41,978 nucleotides of DNA from Symsagittifera roscoffensis. Taxonomy: Eukaryota > Xenacoelomorpha > Acoela > Convolutidae. The position numbers and the translations under genes were made by a program. Below the pieces are notes generated by a model. It was not told where the DNA came from and ran no database searches. It was given only the letters and a program-made list of their open reading frames with translations. Below are positions 20,979-33,472 of this stretch, piece by piece. Each line of letters begins with the position of its first letter. The stretch's first letter is position 1. The stretch lies in assembly GCF_963678635.1 (NCBI RefSeq), contig NW_026970663.1:64001-105978 (forward strand), in the 5' to 3' direction.

Positions 20979-22639
20979 GAAAGTCGTCACACTGATCAAC
21001 GCAATTATCTCGTTCAAAAAGTTTTACATCGCATGATCAAATTTTATTACTCCGCTACTTTGAAACAGTGATCACTCTCGTTCAAAACATATTTCAAATG
21101 CAAAAAAAACTGGCATTTCAAATTTCGGAAAAAACTGGTAAGTGCTTGAAATAAAAAAACTGAGGATCTAAGAGAGGGTATATCAGATCATTTGCAGTCG
21201 GTTGATGTAAAAGTTTTGTTAAATTTTCATCAAATTTTGTCCAGAATGATCCTTGAAATTAGAGAAAAAAAATGGCAAGTTTGCGTTCAGTTTTGTCTAC
21301 TAGTGTACCTCTGTGTTTTTAATGATCAGAGAAGCACAAATGTTAACAATATTTTTTTTGCTCATGCTCAGTTGCTCAGTCAGTACGGTTCCAAACACCC
21401 CCCACCCTCCAGCGCACTCACATACAAAACCACACAACACAAACACACAAACAAGAGCAAATGTTCATATCCCACTTAGTTCATAATTACTTAAATTCTG
21501 ACTTTGAGATAATTAACAGCACAGGACCATTTTGAGTGGGACTTTTGCCAACTTGTCAGTGTAGATACAGATTCGGGCTCTCTTTATACACAGTATCAGC
21601 TCTCCCTACCGTTCAATTTTTTTTTCATAATTGTTTTTACACTAGTGGACAGAAAAGCTCATATTCAGGTTCTTACTTTCTAAAAACCTATTTCCAGTGT
21701 GATTTTTAGACAGCATTTACTTCGATTTTCAGCAAATCTTTTATGTAACCAAGAGCAATGATTAAAACTATCTTCTGTCAAGCTATCAAAAATTTGTTTG
21801 AAGTAACTGGGCTACTTTTAAAATGTAACGGCAATTTGTTGAAAAAAAAATCCATTTTTTTATGAGATTGATATGAAATTTTACAAAAACCATGTGCATG
21901 TTGTAATAGATAGCAACAAAAATTACTAACTTGTCTAGAATATAGGCTTCAGAATAAAATATTTGATCAAAAAATAACGTCGAAATTGCCTATGTTTTAT
22001 TTAATTCATTTTTTTGGAACTAGGTTTGTAAACTAGATTCACTAATAATTCTGGAAAGCCATTGACTTTTAAGTCAATAAATGAAAAAAAACTGAAGGAA
22101 AAACCATAAACATGTCTTTTTTTGTTGGATCGAAACTGGGTTTTCCGGAATATTTTAGGTATATTTGTTTTCAAGCTTGCAAGGAAACTCGAATTTATAA
22201 AATACCCAATTACAAAACAGTTGCTGAAAGATGATTAAGTTTGCTTCAAACGCGTTTTTTTTAAGTATTCACAGTTTCTTCAATTTTTTCAATTGAGGAA
22301 AAAAGAATACCGCCAAGAATTTTGAGGGTTTCAATGTCGCCTAGTTTCAAATCACCCCTTTGTACTGTTTTGAGATATTCATTTTTGGCTGACGGACCTT
22401 AAAATCTGAACTAATTTTGAAGGGGGAACTCGCGCCAAAACAATGCGTTTTTTTGGTCAGCATTCATAAAAAAAAGACCTACAACATTTATTTGGCCTGC
22501 TTTTTGAAAACTACTCCATGGCGTCAAAAATTTGGTCAAAATAGAGACTTTTTGGTGAGTTGGGAGAGCTCAAAAAAAACTTTGATCAACTTTAAAAAAA
22601 GGTCGACAAAGTTTTCGATTTTTTGAAAATACCCTCCCC

Positions 22640-22666
22640 CTCGAGAAAATCCTAAATCCGCCCCTG
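22640..22666 (-). repeat. hAT-like transposon terminus (caggggcggattt)
   Basis: On the minus strand the sequence begins caggggcggatttaggattt. This resembles the CAGGGGCGGA-type terminal inverted repeats seen in many animal hAT elements. The following 370 bp (to about 22,300) matches, inverted, the segment starting at 37,364. No transposase is seen, so it would be a non-autonomous relic. Confidence 0.55.
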
Positions 22667-22892
22667 CGATGTTGCGATGTGAAGTGTTTGATAAACAAAT
22701 TTGACCACATTCGTTAGTTTCTGTTTAACATGTCAATTTTCCTTGTATTTTGATAAAAATGATTTTTTTTTAAATGAATTTCAAATATGAGGAAAAGCGA
22801 AAAAGATGTTCCAAAGCTACTTCAATTCATGTCGGTTTTTAGAAAAAAAAACATACTTGTTTACAAAAAGATGTAAAATTTCTATTTCAGTA

Positions 22893-23128
22893 CCCCATCT
22901 TTGGTAGACCTTGGAGCCAACCCTCTAGTTGGCCAAAACAAAGGTGATCAGACCCTAGATCTTCCCCCGTGCAGTCCAAAGACGTATGTTCGACAACACT
23001 CGCAAATATGGGTATTCCAGGAAGCCGTTCCGGTTGAAAGAGACTTACCTTTTTTTGAATCGAATATGATAAAAGTGGCGCAGAATCGACTTAGTTGTTC
23101 TTCGCATATGGTCTGCGTAATGGGTTAA
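22893..23128 (+). other. GC-richer island behind a splice-acceptor-like site, in repeat copy 1
   Basis: tttctatttcag precedes an open frame (LVDLGANPLVGQNKGDQTL and onward) that ends in TAA at 23,126-23,128. The same acceptor, the same frame apart from one TGA-type interruption (ATATGA) and the same terminal CVMG-stop occur in copy 2 at 40,994-41,231. Differences between the copies are often amino-acid changing, so evidence for a maintained protein is weak. It may be an exon carried by the repeat. Confidence 0.3.
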
Positions 23129-23885
23129 AATATTTTCCTTCCATCGTCACAAAACGAAAACTTCTCTTATGAGAGGGCTTAAGCATATATCTACTTTCAT
23201 TCCCTAGCACCGTTTTTTTAAAGTCTAAATAAATCCCACTTTCAGTCTCAAGCATTTTTCGCAGGAGAGTTTGATTATGAGTTCACTCAATTTGTATCGT
23301 TAAATATGAGATAATTTAATCTTTCCAATTTAATTAGCCTATTTTGTAGAAAAAATGGCTGTTTTTAGAGAATGTTCACAGAAAAAACAGAATTTATAGA
23401 CCAAAATTCCTCAAAGTGAGTACAAACTTTCATCAAAAAGCTCTTTTTTGAAACCCCCCCCCCCACTCATACACACACAACTTGAAGTTTTCTTTTTTAT
23501 AGATGTTTACGAGTTATTATGACTCGATGCGCGAAGTTATGATGTAAAGTAAGATGAACAATTTTGTTCACAAAAATTAGCTCACCGTGTAAACTTTTTT
23601 TAGCGTTGAGACATAATTAAAATAGTTTTTCAAACTTTAAAATCAATTTTGACAGAGAAAGTAGAAAAATCTAAAAAATAACACAAAATATACAAAATTT
23701 CTAACTTGAACTCAATTGTTTTAGTTGCCCCAAATTTCATTGTTTTTCTATTTATTATCATTTCAAAGTTTCTGTATGTTGAAATGGAAGGCAACAAGGT
23801 GAAAACGAAAAAAAACATAGATTTAAGAGCACTGATTGTTTCAACTAACTTGACACGAATTGCAAATAAATTTAAATTTTGCATT

Positions 23886-26159
23886 TAATAAGGTACTTTT
23901 TTTCAAAAACAAGAACGAAAATCTTTAAACTTTTTTCCCATCCATAGAATTCCTACTTCTAAAAACAATTTCTTTTTTTTTTCAATTTTGCTAAACTCGA
24001 AAACGATTAATTTACTACAGCAATCTAGATTTTGTCCTGCGGCATAACCTGCTAGATCAATCTCAGTTCAGAAACAGACAAAAATGAAGTACAGTTGACA
24101 CGATTGCTTCTCAGGGTATAGGAGGACCAGTATATGATTTTTAGTTCAGAAGGTAAAGAGTATGTAAGCCTCAACAGAATCAAATCTCAAAAGTCAAATT
24201 CAAGAAAACGGAGTCCGGTTTTTCTCAATTTTAGAACCACTACATTTATTCTGTTTTTATTTTTGATATATTAAATTTGAAGCAAAACATAGACGCTTAT
24301 GTCTTTGTTGATGAAAAAACCATTTAATTTTGGTCAGTAAATTCAATACTAGTGAAAACCATGAAAACGCATTGACAAAATCAAAATCATGATTGAACGA
24401 AGATATAGTTTGAACTTAAATACAACCAAAACATTTTTAAATTAAAGAAATAATAAATCATGAAAAAAAATAAATGGACTAAAACAATCAACCACTAAAT
24501 TAAATTGATCCATGAAAATATTAAGCAAAAATCCGTTTTCAAGTATTTGGGTTTGGATCTCGTTGTAAAAATGAAACTCAAAATTCACGTTAAAGTGATT
24601 AAAGCGAAGCGGAAGAATTTATCATCTGCGCAAGATTCTAAGTAAACAGCAACTGCTCCAAATTTACGAAACATACATCAAATTGTTATCCACGAGGAGA
24701 CGAGGCTGCGCTTTGCAAACACTAGCGATAACAAGAAAAAAACAAATCTGTAAAACGCAATCACAAAAATGAAATAAGCCTCGAATTAACTAAAATCCGG
24801 CTAACTCTCGGGTATGAACCTACGACCTGATGCTACCTAAAAATTATGACTTTCACCCACTAATTCCTCAGCCACGGAAGTTTAATTCTTCACAAACTCT
24901 GGCCAGAAATAAAGCAGACAACAGATGCTATGCGTTTTCAAATACTACAGTGAAATTTCCATAGAGTTGAACACTTTCAATGAAGGCTAGAAACAAGGAA
25001 GTTTGCTAGTGTGAACATGGCATAATAATCTACGGTTCCAATTCGAGATCAAACATTACAAAGTTGATCTAAACATCAACAGATCTTAAGTCTGCCATGA
25101 TTCTAAGTCTATCTTAAGTAACATGAAAAAGAAAAGATGGAGCAGTACACTTCTTACAGGAGGAAATAAAAATACACATTGTAAAATAGCTTCATTTATA
25201 CGAACGAATGCACAAAATTTTTCTGTAAAAATTTTGGCGTTGACTATAATCTGTGATTTCTAGCCAAAAAACCACAGCAAATTCAATAATATCTTCAAAA
25301 TAGTAACTTCCGTAATGACATTATTCCCAAATGGCATAAAATTGAGTTTTTCCACAAACGTGATCAATTTGTATGTCTAACATTTTGTCAGGAATGAAAA
25401 CACGTGAACAAGGTTTGAAATTAAATGATTCTAATTGTATTTTCAGCGACAGATCTGTCGGAAAAATTGACAAGAAGCTTATCAATAATAGCAATCTTAT
25501 GCTTTCCGCTTTTGATAAAAAAAACCTACAATTTTCTCAAGATAAAATGACAACCAACATTCTAATTGTCAACCTGACCAATTTTATCACATGGTTGACA
25601 AGAAAATTGATCTCGATTTTTTATGCAACTGTTGCATGAACTGTTAGTCAAATGAAAAATTTTTCCCTTTTATGCCCTCTGGGAATTCAATTTGAGACGT
25701 AATCCTTCAAAATACATTAGAATTTTGTGAAAGTAAAAAAGTTAGCGACCAAATTAAAAAAAAACTCTCTGACAAGTTTTTTCTATTTTTTTTTGTGAAA
25801 TGATGGGCAGAACGACACGAAAAAGTAAAAAAACAACAACTTTCTTCATAAGCAATTAGAGACTATAATAATCATAATAAAAATCATAATAAATGAGATA
25901 ATGAAATTACTATTCTATCTTTTCTCATAGTATCGTTTTTGTCCAAGGTTTACATTATCATCAAAAATTCTCAACTTTTTACAAATTTTTTTAAAGGCTT
26001 CAAAATTGAGTCTCAAGTGGTTGTATTATACCAAAATCCTAATTAAAACTTTATTTTTTTTTGCACTCAGAGACCTTCTTTCGAGTGATCATTTAGTTAT
26101 TTGATAACGATCAGTGTTAACCTACCCTGGCAACAATGTATCTTTTTCATAATGGTTCA
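23886..26159. other. AT-rich, no supported gene; one tRNA-derived piece
   Basis: Apart from the tRNA-like segment at 24,765-24,950 I see only AT-rich sequence with short chance ORFs (for example 25,373-25,639 (+), rich in Asn/Lys/Ile). There is no splice-bounded exon or repeat unit I can support. Confidence 0.4.
24765..24950 (-). repeat. tRNA-derived SINE-like piece, same family as 33,745-33,920
   Basis: Minus strand: an A-box-like segment (gtggctgaggaattagtggg) is followed about 50 nt later by a B-box-like gtaggttcataccc (tRNA-like part 24,877-24,806). Its flanks match those at 33.75-33.92 kb, both having aattagcctc/ataagcctc, attaactaaaa/attagtaaaaa, atccggct/attcggct and a downstream ggccagaaataaagcaga/ggccacaaagaaagcata block. 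The anticodon arm no longer pairs. Confidence 0.55.
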
Positions 26160-28625
26160 ATACTCATACACAGAGGCGAAGCAGAGCTTTGCATCACTTG
26201 CGACGCAACAAAAATAAGTATAAAAAACTGAAAATTCAAAAATGTGTAAACAACTAGGTCTATCAACAATTAACCTTTCGTATGTCTCGATAAAAGTTCA
26301 CTCTAGGACAACGGGCCACATGATTGAATGTTAGTTTACTAACGGGACAAAACCCACGAAGAGGAAAGAAATCTAAAAATCTTTGAGCAGACACCAGTTG
26401 AGCCAAAAAAAAAGTTATTTGAAAAAATTACAATGAACAATTGAAAAAAAAATACGAAAAACAAATAACAAAAGAAACTACAAAGAAAAAATGAAAAATT
26501 TTTTTTTATATTATTTAAATTTGAAATCTTTCAAATCTTTCCATGTAACTAGAATGAACAGCATTTGCACTGACAACAAAAATTGCAAAGCAAACTCCGT
26601 GATGCGGCAACTTAGCGACAAAAGTTGAGCAGACAATCAAAAGTCCAATAAATCAGTTTGTGCCGAACAAAATTCAATTGCATATCATTGGAAAAAAACT
26701 GAGATAGGTGGTTACTGTGCAAGTAACACAGAATGTACTGGCCACAGTCTTTAAAAACCTACAATTTTTTTTCAAATTAGTCGAGTTTTCTGCGTGGTGT
26801 GGTAAAAAGATCTGACGTAAAACGTTATTTAGTCATATTCGACAGCCATACTTATATAGAAAAAAAATACAACCGATTTTAAAAAACACAAACTAAATCA
26901 CAAAAGAAAATTAGAAAAAAATTCAATTTTTTTGATCAACTTATTTTTTGCGAATTTTTTTTTGAATTTTTGTTTACCGAAACGGCATTAGTATCTCCAA
27001 AAAAAAAATTACTGCATTAAAATTATAATTAGGCATAAATAAGCTTTTGTAAACGGCCTAAATTAGGCATAAATAAGTTTGCATTCTCTTGCTCGAGTTT
27101 AGACGAAAAATCAAATTAAAAGTGAAAGCAAGTTAAAACAATTTTATTTTTTTTTAAAATTGATAATTCAAAGAAGGATGTCAACCTGAAAAATATTTTA
27201 AAAAAACTATAAGTGCTTAAAAGTGCTGAAATGTATAGTTTTTTTAAGGTAGGAATGAAACAACGCTTTTGAACAGGAACAGTGGCGCCACAATTTTCAA
27301 TACCAGAGCAAGTGTTAAAAAGTGTTCGTATGGAGTTGCTGACATGCCAATATCGACTAGCGTTGACTGGCGGAAATTATGTCTTACCTAGTTACTGAAT
27401 AATACTCCTGGATTAACGGCTTACTTTCGATGCGAGAAGACAAGAATTGATCAAGTGAAACCAGAGAAGCTAAGAACTAAAACTCTTGTGGTAAACTGTA
27501 AGATGATGGGCAACAAAGCCGCATTGCTATTAAACGTTTAAACCAATTGATACGTTCAAAAAAATACGGTGGACTAAGAATTTCATTGATTTTTTTGCTA
27601 TTCTGGAAGCCGCACATCCAAACACTTCAACCCTTAACTTTTAGTTTGACGAAACTGAAACCAAGATTCGCCATCGCTACGGAATACTCCCGGCTTTGCA
27701 TATATATTTGGATTTGATGCTCATTTTTTTGTCTAGTGTCAACATATTGTGAAAAAAAAAAAACATTCTGACGTTTATTTTTTGTTTCGTTCAGATACCT
27801 TACATCAGCGTTATATATTTACACAAAGGCTAAAAACTACAATTTCGCAGAGAGAGAGAGAGAGAGGAAAAATGACAAAATTTGCTCTAAGAGGGTAAAA
27901 AAGAAAGAAGAGAAACAATAAAAACAAAAAAGTATGCAAGGTTCCGGACATTATTATGAGTCGCACTACTTAACATCTACGCCATGGGCGAACAACAATC
28001 TTTAAACTTAGCCATTCGAAGAACGGAAAAGAGTAATGAGCGCAAGTAAAAAGAAAAACACTGCTTTTGTTGAAACAATATCAACTTTTGATTATCAAAG
28101 AAAAAAATAGATGCCCCTTTAACCCCTTCAGAGTTCTAGAACGATATAAGATGGGTTTTTTTTCTGATAGCATAACAACTTGAAAAAACTGGTTCAACAA
28201 TTAAACTTTTTTTGTGCTGAAAATTTAAAAATATATTTCTACTTTCAAAACTATTAGAAATCGTTCATGTTTTTTCGTACCATTTTCACGTTCGTATATG
28301 GAGAGTGCTACTTACGTAATGTCTTGTCTGTACCAAACAGCACCACACAAAAATAGTCCAAAACATTGTCCAACGAACATTCACTTTGATCGAAGAGATA
28401 ATTGTTCCAGAAACTGATAGGAAAACTTATCTCATATTAAACTTTTTTGATTACAAATAATAACAAAAGGTGGTTTAGCAGGGAAATAAGGACAACTTAG
28501 ATAACAACAGCAACCACTCATCAAAAGCAATATCATGCGAAACATAAAAGTTAACGCAATGAAAAAAATGGACTCTATTTTTCATCATGAAAAAAGAGAC
28601 AGGTTGTTCAAGCTGTTTCATTCGC
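26160..28625. repeat. Head-to-tail segmental duplication, unit 1 (about 2.47 kb)
   Basis: Unit 1 begins atacacagaggcgaagcagag and ends gctgtttcattcgc. Unit 2 (28,632-30,344) follows after only a few bases in the same orientation. The units share long blocks, for instance tctatcaacaatta, gatctgacgtaaaac, cgttcatgttttttcgtacc and aaaggtggtttagcag. Unit 1 has about 740 bp (27,130-27,872) that unit 2 lacks. No convincing ORF is conserved between the units. Confidence 0.9.
27130..27872. other. 740-bp segment present only in duplication unit 1
   Basis: Similarity between the units stops after a tcaaattaaaa/tgaaattaaaa string and resumes at caaatttgctcta. The extra segment contains a GC-richer part (27,280-27,420), an (AG)9 run at 27,849-27,866 and no ORF above 60 codons. 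It is either an insertion in unit 1 or a deletion from unit 2. No clear target-site duplication or inverted ends were seen. Confidence 0.7.
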
Positions 28626-28631
28626 TTGAGT

Positions 28632-30344
28632 GAATACATAGAGGTGAAGTAGAGCTTTGCATTACTTGCGACACAACAAACATAAGTAGTAAAAATCAGA
28701 AAATTCAAAAATGTGTAAGCAAATAGGTCTATCAACAATTAAATTTTCGTATATTTCTATAAAACTTCACTCTAGGAAAACGTGCCACATGATTGAGTGT
28801 TAAATTACTAACGGCACAAAAATCACGAAGAGAAAAAAATCTAAAAGACTTTGAGCAGACACAAGTTGAGCCGAAAAAAATTATTTGAAAAAATAACAAT
28901 GAAGAATTGAAAAAAAATTACGATAAACAAATAAACAAAAGAAACTACAATGAAAAAATAAAAAAAAATTGTTTTTTTTTTCTAAACTTGAAATCTTTCA
29001 AATCTTTTCTTGAAACTAGAATGAAAAAAACTTGTACTGGCAACACAAATTGCAAAGCAAACCTCGTGATGTGGCAACTTAGCGACAAAAGTTGAGCAGA
29101 CAATCAAAAATCCAATAATTCAGTGTGTACGGAACAAAGTTCAATTGCATATCATTGGAAAAAAACTGGGATAGGTGGTTACTGTGCAAATAACACATAT
29201 TTTACTGGCCACAGTCTTTAAATATCTACAAGATTTTTTCAAATTATTCGAGTTTTCTGCGTGGTGTGATAAAAAGATCTGACGTAAAACATTATTTAGT
29301 CATATTTGACAGCATTACTTATAAAGATAAAAAGACAAAAAATTTACAAAAAAAGAATGAAAAAAAAACTAATTCAGATAAAAGAATTTTTGAAAATATC
29401 AATTTTTTTGATCAATTCCATTTTTTGCGAATTTTTCTTTTTAATTTTCGATTCCCGAAACGGCATTAGTATCTCCAAAAAAAATTACTGAATTAAAATT
29501 AAAATTAAGCAGTTTGTAAACGGCCCAAATTAAGCATAAATAAGCTTGCCCGCTCGCTTCTCTAGCCCGAGTTAGACGAAAAATGAAATTAAAAAGGAAA
29601 TCTCAAATTTGCTCTATGAGGGTAAAAAAGAAAGTAGAGAAACCATAAAAACAAAAAAGTATGCAAGGTTCCGAACAATATTAAGAGTCGCACTACTTAA
29701 CATCTACGCGATGGTCGAACAACAATCTTTAAACATAGCCATTCGAAGAATGGAACAAAGTAATGAACGCAAGTAAAAATAAAAAAAACACTGCTTTTGT
29801 TGAAACAATTTCAACTTTCGATAATCAAAGAAATCATTAGATGCCGATTTAAGCTCTTTAAATTTCTAAAACGATCTAAAATCATTTTTTTTCTGATAGC
29901 ATAACAACTTGAAAAAAGTAGTTCAACAAATAAACTTTTTTTTCTGCTGAAAATCTAAAAATTAAATTCTACTTTCAAAACTATTAGAAATCGTTCATGT
30001 TTTTTCGTACCATTTTTCCGTTCGTATATGGAGAGTGCTACTTACGTAATGTCTTGTCTGTACCAAACAGCGCCACAAAAAATAGTCCAAAACATTCACT
30101 TTGATCGAAGTGATAATTGTTCCAGAAGCTGATAGGAAAATTTATCTCATATTAAACTTTTTTATTATTACAAATAATAACAAAAGGTGGTTTAGCAGAG
30201 AAGTAAGAACAACCTAGATAACAGCAGCGGCCACTCATCAAAATCAGTATTATGCGAAACAAAAAAGTTAACGCAATGAAAAAAATGGACTCTATTTTAA
30301 ATTCATGAAAAAAGAGACAGGTTTTTCAAGCTGTTTCATTTGCG
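28632..30344. repeat. Head-to-tail segmental duplication, unit 2 (about 1.71 kb)
   Basis: This is the second unit, starting gaatacatagaggtgaag and ending gctgtttcatttgcg. A short internal string is also missing compared with unit 1 (near 30,095, where unit 1 has attgtccaacgaacattcac). The MULE-type transposase relic begins less than 100 bp after its end. Confidence 0.9.
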
Positions 30345-30428
30345 AACACTTGGCAAAACTCAGTAGAAAACTAATTCACTATTTGTCGATGAAATTCTAC
30401 TTTTTGAAAGATTTCTGAGTTACTGATT

Positions 30429-31283
30429 GTCGAAGGGTATGATTGTATTCAACACTGAACACTGGCAGAAAACTCTCATTCCTGGCGCTGCGCGCAAAGT
30501 AATTGCAATGGCCGTGTGCGTACAAAAGAGGACTCAGTTCAGAGCGTTTAAGATCACTGCAACTTCCCCGATCCAGCTGAGATCGCGAAATGTAAGTTCA
30601 GAAAAAAAAACAGTTCAAGATCGAGCAACAGTATCTGATGTAACACCAAAGCAGATTATTTTCGACGCCCGTGATGTGAACCGAGAAACAGCTGTTCCTT
30701 TACCTAATGATTCTGCTCATCAGCAAGCTTTAAATATAGTTCGAAGCAAATAAAGACCAAAGATGGCAGAGGCAATTTCTGACTGGTTTCGAACTACCAC
30801 TGGCTCTACAGAAAACTCACAATAGAGAGCAGTTCTTTCTTCACGATTCTGGTCCACCAGATGAAAATTGAGTTGTTGTGTTCGCCACGTTACTTGGGTT
30901 AGACCTACTATCTTTATCAGATGATTGGTTATGTGATGGAACGTTTTTAACTGCCCCCAATGTATTTTATCAATTTTATACAACACACTTCTATTGAAGG
31001 ATAACTAAATTCTTTTGTTTCGGCCATTGTTTAGGACATGTACAGTCATCAGCCAAAAATCATATTTACATCAATTACCATAACTTTTGCGAACTTATTC
31101 GAAGTTCAGCAAGGTATGGCATCTGAAAGTCAACCGACTTTCAAATATTTCGAGGTTTCATATATTGGTAGACTGACATCTCAAGGACGACAGAAGCCCA
31201 GATTTGACACTGAGCAATGGAGTTGCAATCAAAGAGTAAAAAAGAACAACTTTCCCTGCACCAACAGCGCCGTAGAAGGCTGA
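30429..31283 (+). pseudogene. FLYWCH zinc finger plus MULE-type transposase, decayed and internally deleted
   Basis: Four pieces in order match a FLYWCH-MULE transposase of animals. (1) 30,429-30,600 in frame 3: VEGYDCI, then SWRCAQSNCNGRVRTKEDSV with the C-x4-C pair, and DHC, a FLYWCH finger with TGA and TAA inside. (2) About 30,600-30,753 in frame 1: ending LPNDSAHQQALNIVRSK, the usual linker. (3) 30,830-30,997 in frame 2: LSDDWLCDGTFLTAPNVFYQ with the first catalytic Asp at 30,935, one internal TGA at 30,869. (4) 31,110-31,283: YIGRLTSQGRQKPRF and TNSAVEG, the C-terminal block. The central part with the other catalytic acids is missing. MULE transposases cut and paste DNA elements; this copy is dead. 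I saw no terminal inverted repeats around it. Confidence 0.75.
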
Positions 31284-31747
31284 ACAGCAATTTCGTGTAA
31301 CTGGTCAACAGTAAGCATCTTTCATTTCCAAAACCGATCGAGACTTTTTAGGACGACCAAAAGAATGCAAAAATACATTTAGAAAAAAGTACGCAGGACA
31401 AAAAGTAGCCCCAACAAAAAAGTCTAATTACCAAAAACTCGACAAAATTTTGAAAAGATGTAGTTAAAATATTGAATTTTTATCAGAATTTTCTCTTATA
31501 TTCAAATTTCAGTTTTATTTCACATTGCCATTAAAAAAAACGTTTCCGGATTTCAATTATTTTCCTGGATTTTTCCAAATTGAGCTAGACTCGATTTGAA
31601 ACCGGTTAAATAATAAAAATGTACAAGGTGTTGATTTTCTTTTGTCCCCGTCCAACCATATAAACTTTTTATTGAACCCTAGATATACCCGTTACCATTT
31701 TTACCGAATTTTAAATAATTTCGGAAAATTGGCGAATGTTGTGTGCC

Positions 31748-31817
31748 GCCGGGGATTTGTGCTTTGATCTCTGGAGTTTGCGTCTAACGCTTTCACCACT
31801 CTACCATGAGTCCTTTG
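31748..31817 (-). repeat. tRNA-derived piece, tRNA-Cys-like
   Basis: Minus strand: actcatggtagagtggtgaa (D-arm/A-box-like), then gttagacgcaaactcc, where a Cys-type GCA would sit with the invariant T33 lost, then a weak B box before aatcccc. It is a pseudogene or the head of a SINE, not a functional tRNA. Confidence 0.4.
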
Positions 31818-32432
31818 ATTTTTATGCGAAACCTTGTTCCATTTTGGCTCTTTTGTTTTAAGTTACGCTCATGTTTGAGTTTTTAAAGCGTAGATCAATT
31901 CTGTCGGCGCCACCAAAAGATCAACGTAGAAAAAATTCAAATGGTTTTGGACTGTTTTGTATGGGACTGTTTTTTTAGAACCTTTTTTCATATTTCGGAC
32001 ACTTTAGCATCGGACTATTTTGTTTATGAACCGCGTAAATTTTATCAGTTGAATTTCAATTGAACTCAAAAATGCATCTATACCTAAGTGCATGAATAAA
32101 TGCATGAATATGTACGAATGCACATCTGTAGTTACTTGATTTTAAAACTTTTTCTGAAAAAAAAAAAAAACTATCCATCGTTAAACCAGATAATAATATA
32201 TAAAGCTCAGCAGCTGAATTAAATCAGATATAATGTTATTGCTGCGGAATTTCACCAAATAAATGAGAATCTAAATTTCAACTTGTGTTTTAAAAATTAG
32301 ATATCTTAAAATGTCACTATGTTCCACATGTGTATGACTATGTGCACTAAATACAAAATAGGCGCAAAATTGAACTCAAGTGGTTGATTCTTTGATTTAA
32401 TAAATCAAGTGACACAATGAAAATTTTGATTT

Positions 32433-32487
32433 AAAATCAAAATCTGGACTATTAAAATCAAAATCTGGACTATTAAAATCAAAATCG
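32433..32487 (+). repeat. 21-bp tandem repeat, about 2.6 units
   Basis: aaaatcaaaatctggactatt occurs twice perfectly (32,433-32,453, 32,454-32,474) plus a partial third ending aaaatcggg. Confidence 0.9.
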
Positions 32488-32698
32488 GGTCCAACCATCT
32501 GAAATTAACCTTGAAAGTTTAGTTCTGAATTTCTTCTAAAACCAAGTATCTTTCGTAAAACTACTAGACAATTCAAATAAACAGGATCAAAAATTGGTAT
32601 AATGGACAATTTCAACAAAAAAAAAGTTTTGAGTCATTTTTCAAGTTTCTTTCACAGCTAGAAAGGAACTGTAAAAGCTAATGATTTCTGTTTTCTAG

Positions 32699-32918
32699 AC
32701 TTCCTTTGTCTCCACTTTGCAAGTGCTTTGCGTTACAGCTGCTCGAGGAACTTTTATTCTCTCCTAATGGATCGAGAAAAATGAATTCGGAATTAGCCGA
32801 GCTAATTTCAGTTACGTTCAGTGATGATTCGTTTGGCGATCGGCTTTCGCAGCTTCAAGCTGAGGTGAAAAAGATAGACTTTTTTCTGTTTCCCGATGAG
32901 TCGAAATTGGGCCATTAA
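32699..32918 (+). CDS. Possible terminal exon, unknown protein
   Basis: A pyrimidine-rich ctgttttctag (AG at 32,697-32,698) is followed by an uninterrupted frame of 72 codons ending in TAA at 32,916-32,918. Composition is GC-richer than both sides. The protein includes FALQLLEELLFSPNGSRK and SELAELISVTFSDDSFGDRL, amphipathic and acidic. No family is recognised and no upstream exon with a matching phase-2 donor was identified. It could be chance. Confidence 0.25.
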
Positions 32919-33472
32919 ACGTCTGATTCAGTTTACTGAAAATCAAAAAATTCGATTTAAAACTTGAAGACTACAACATTTACAGCAGCGAGAGAAAACA
33001 TTGTCTCTCTTTCTGCAATTAAAAACATTTCCTTCGTTATCTTTTTTCAACTTTAAAAAAACAGATTTTAATCAAATTTTCTAGGACTGAAACAAAATGT
33101 GTAACATCTCTATTCAATATTCGATTTGTACCAGTTGAAAAAATTGTCACACAATTTTGTTTTTTTTGTCTAAGAAAAAAATGAAATGAACTCGTGGGCT
33201 TACTTTACTGCTAAGGACAACGGTCTGCTGGCTGATACTTTGCAACGGCAAACTAGACATCTTGTGGTGTTCTGAAAAAAGTGTAACTAGCCGAAAACCC
33301 ACAACTGTCATCTTGATCATAGCCTTTTTCTCTTTCTATGAAAGAATGGACCATAGTCTCCATGTCTCTCATTTGCTAAGACAGTTTCTCGTTTTCAGTT
33401 GACAGTTTCTTGCGTTTTTTTCTGCCTTCGATTAATTTGAGAGATTGTTTGTTGCATTTGAATCTTAGTTCT

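Larger units (their letters stand above)
20979..23885. repeat. Long dispersed repeat, copy 1 (at least 2.9 kb)
   Basis: From gtcacactgatcaacgcaat (20,986) onward this matches 39,083-41,978 in the same orientation almost throughout, with roughly one change in ten bases and small indels. Matching landmarks: the (cacacaaac) block at 21,430 versus 39,515; aactaggtttgtaaactag at 22,018 versus 40,094; the hAT-like end at 22,640-22,666 versus 40,740-40,762; the acceptor-led island at 22,892 versus 40,994; and the C-run with cacacacaactt at 23,450 versus 41,565. No long ORF is present. Confidence 0.9.
31300..32690. other. AT-rich, no gene; tRNA-like piece and short tandem repeat
   Basis: This holds the tRNA-like segment at 31,748-31,817 and the 21-bp tandem repeat at 32,433-32,487. 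The rest is AT-rich with no supported exon. Confidence 0.45.

Noticed and set aside
25373-25639. 88-codon plus-strand open frame rich in Asn, Lys and Ile
   Set aside because: Composition follows the AT-rich background, with no splice signals, domain or second copy.
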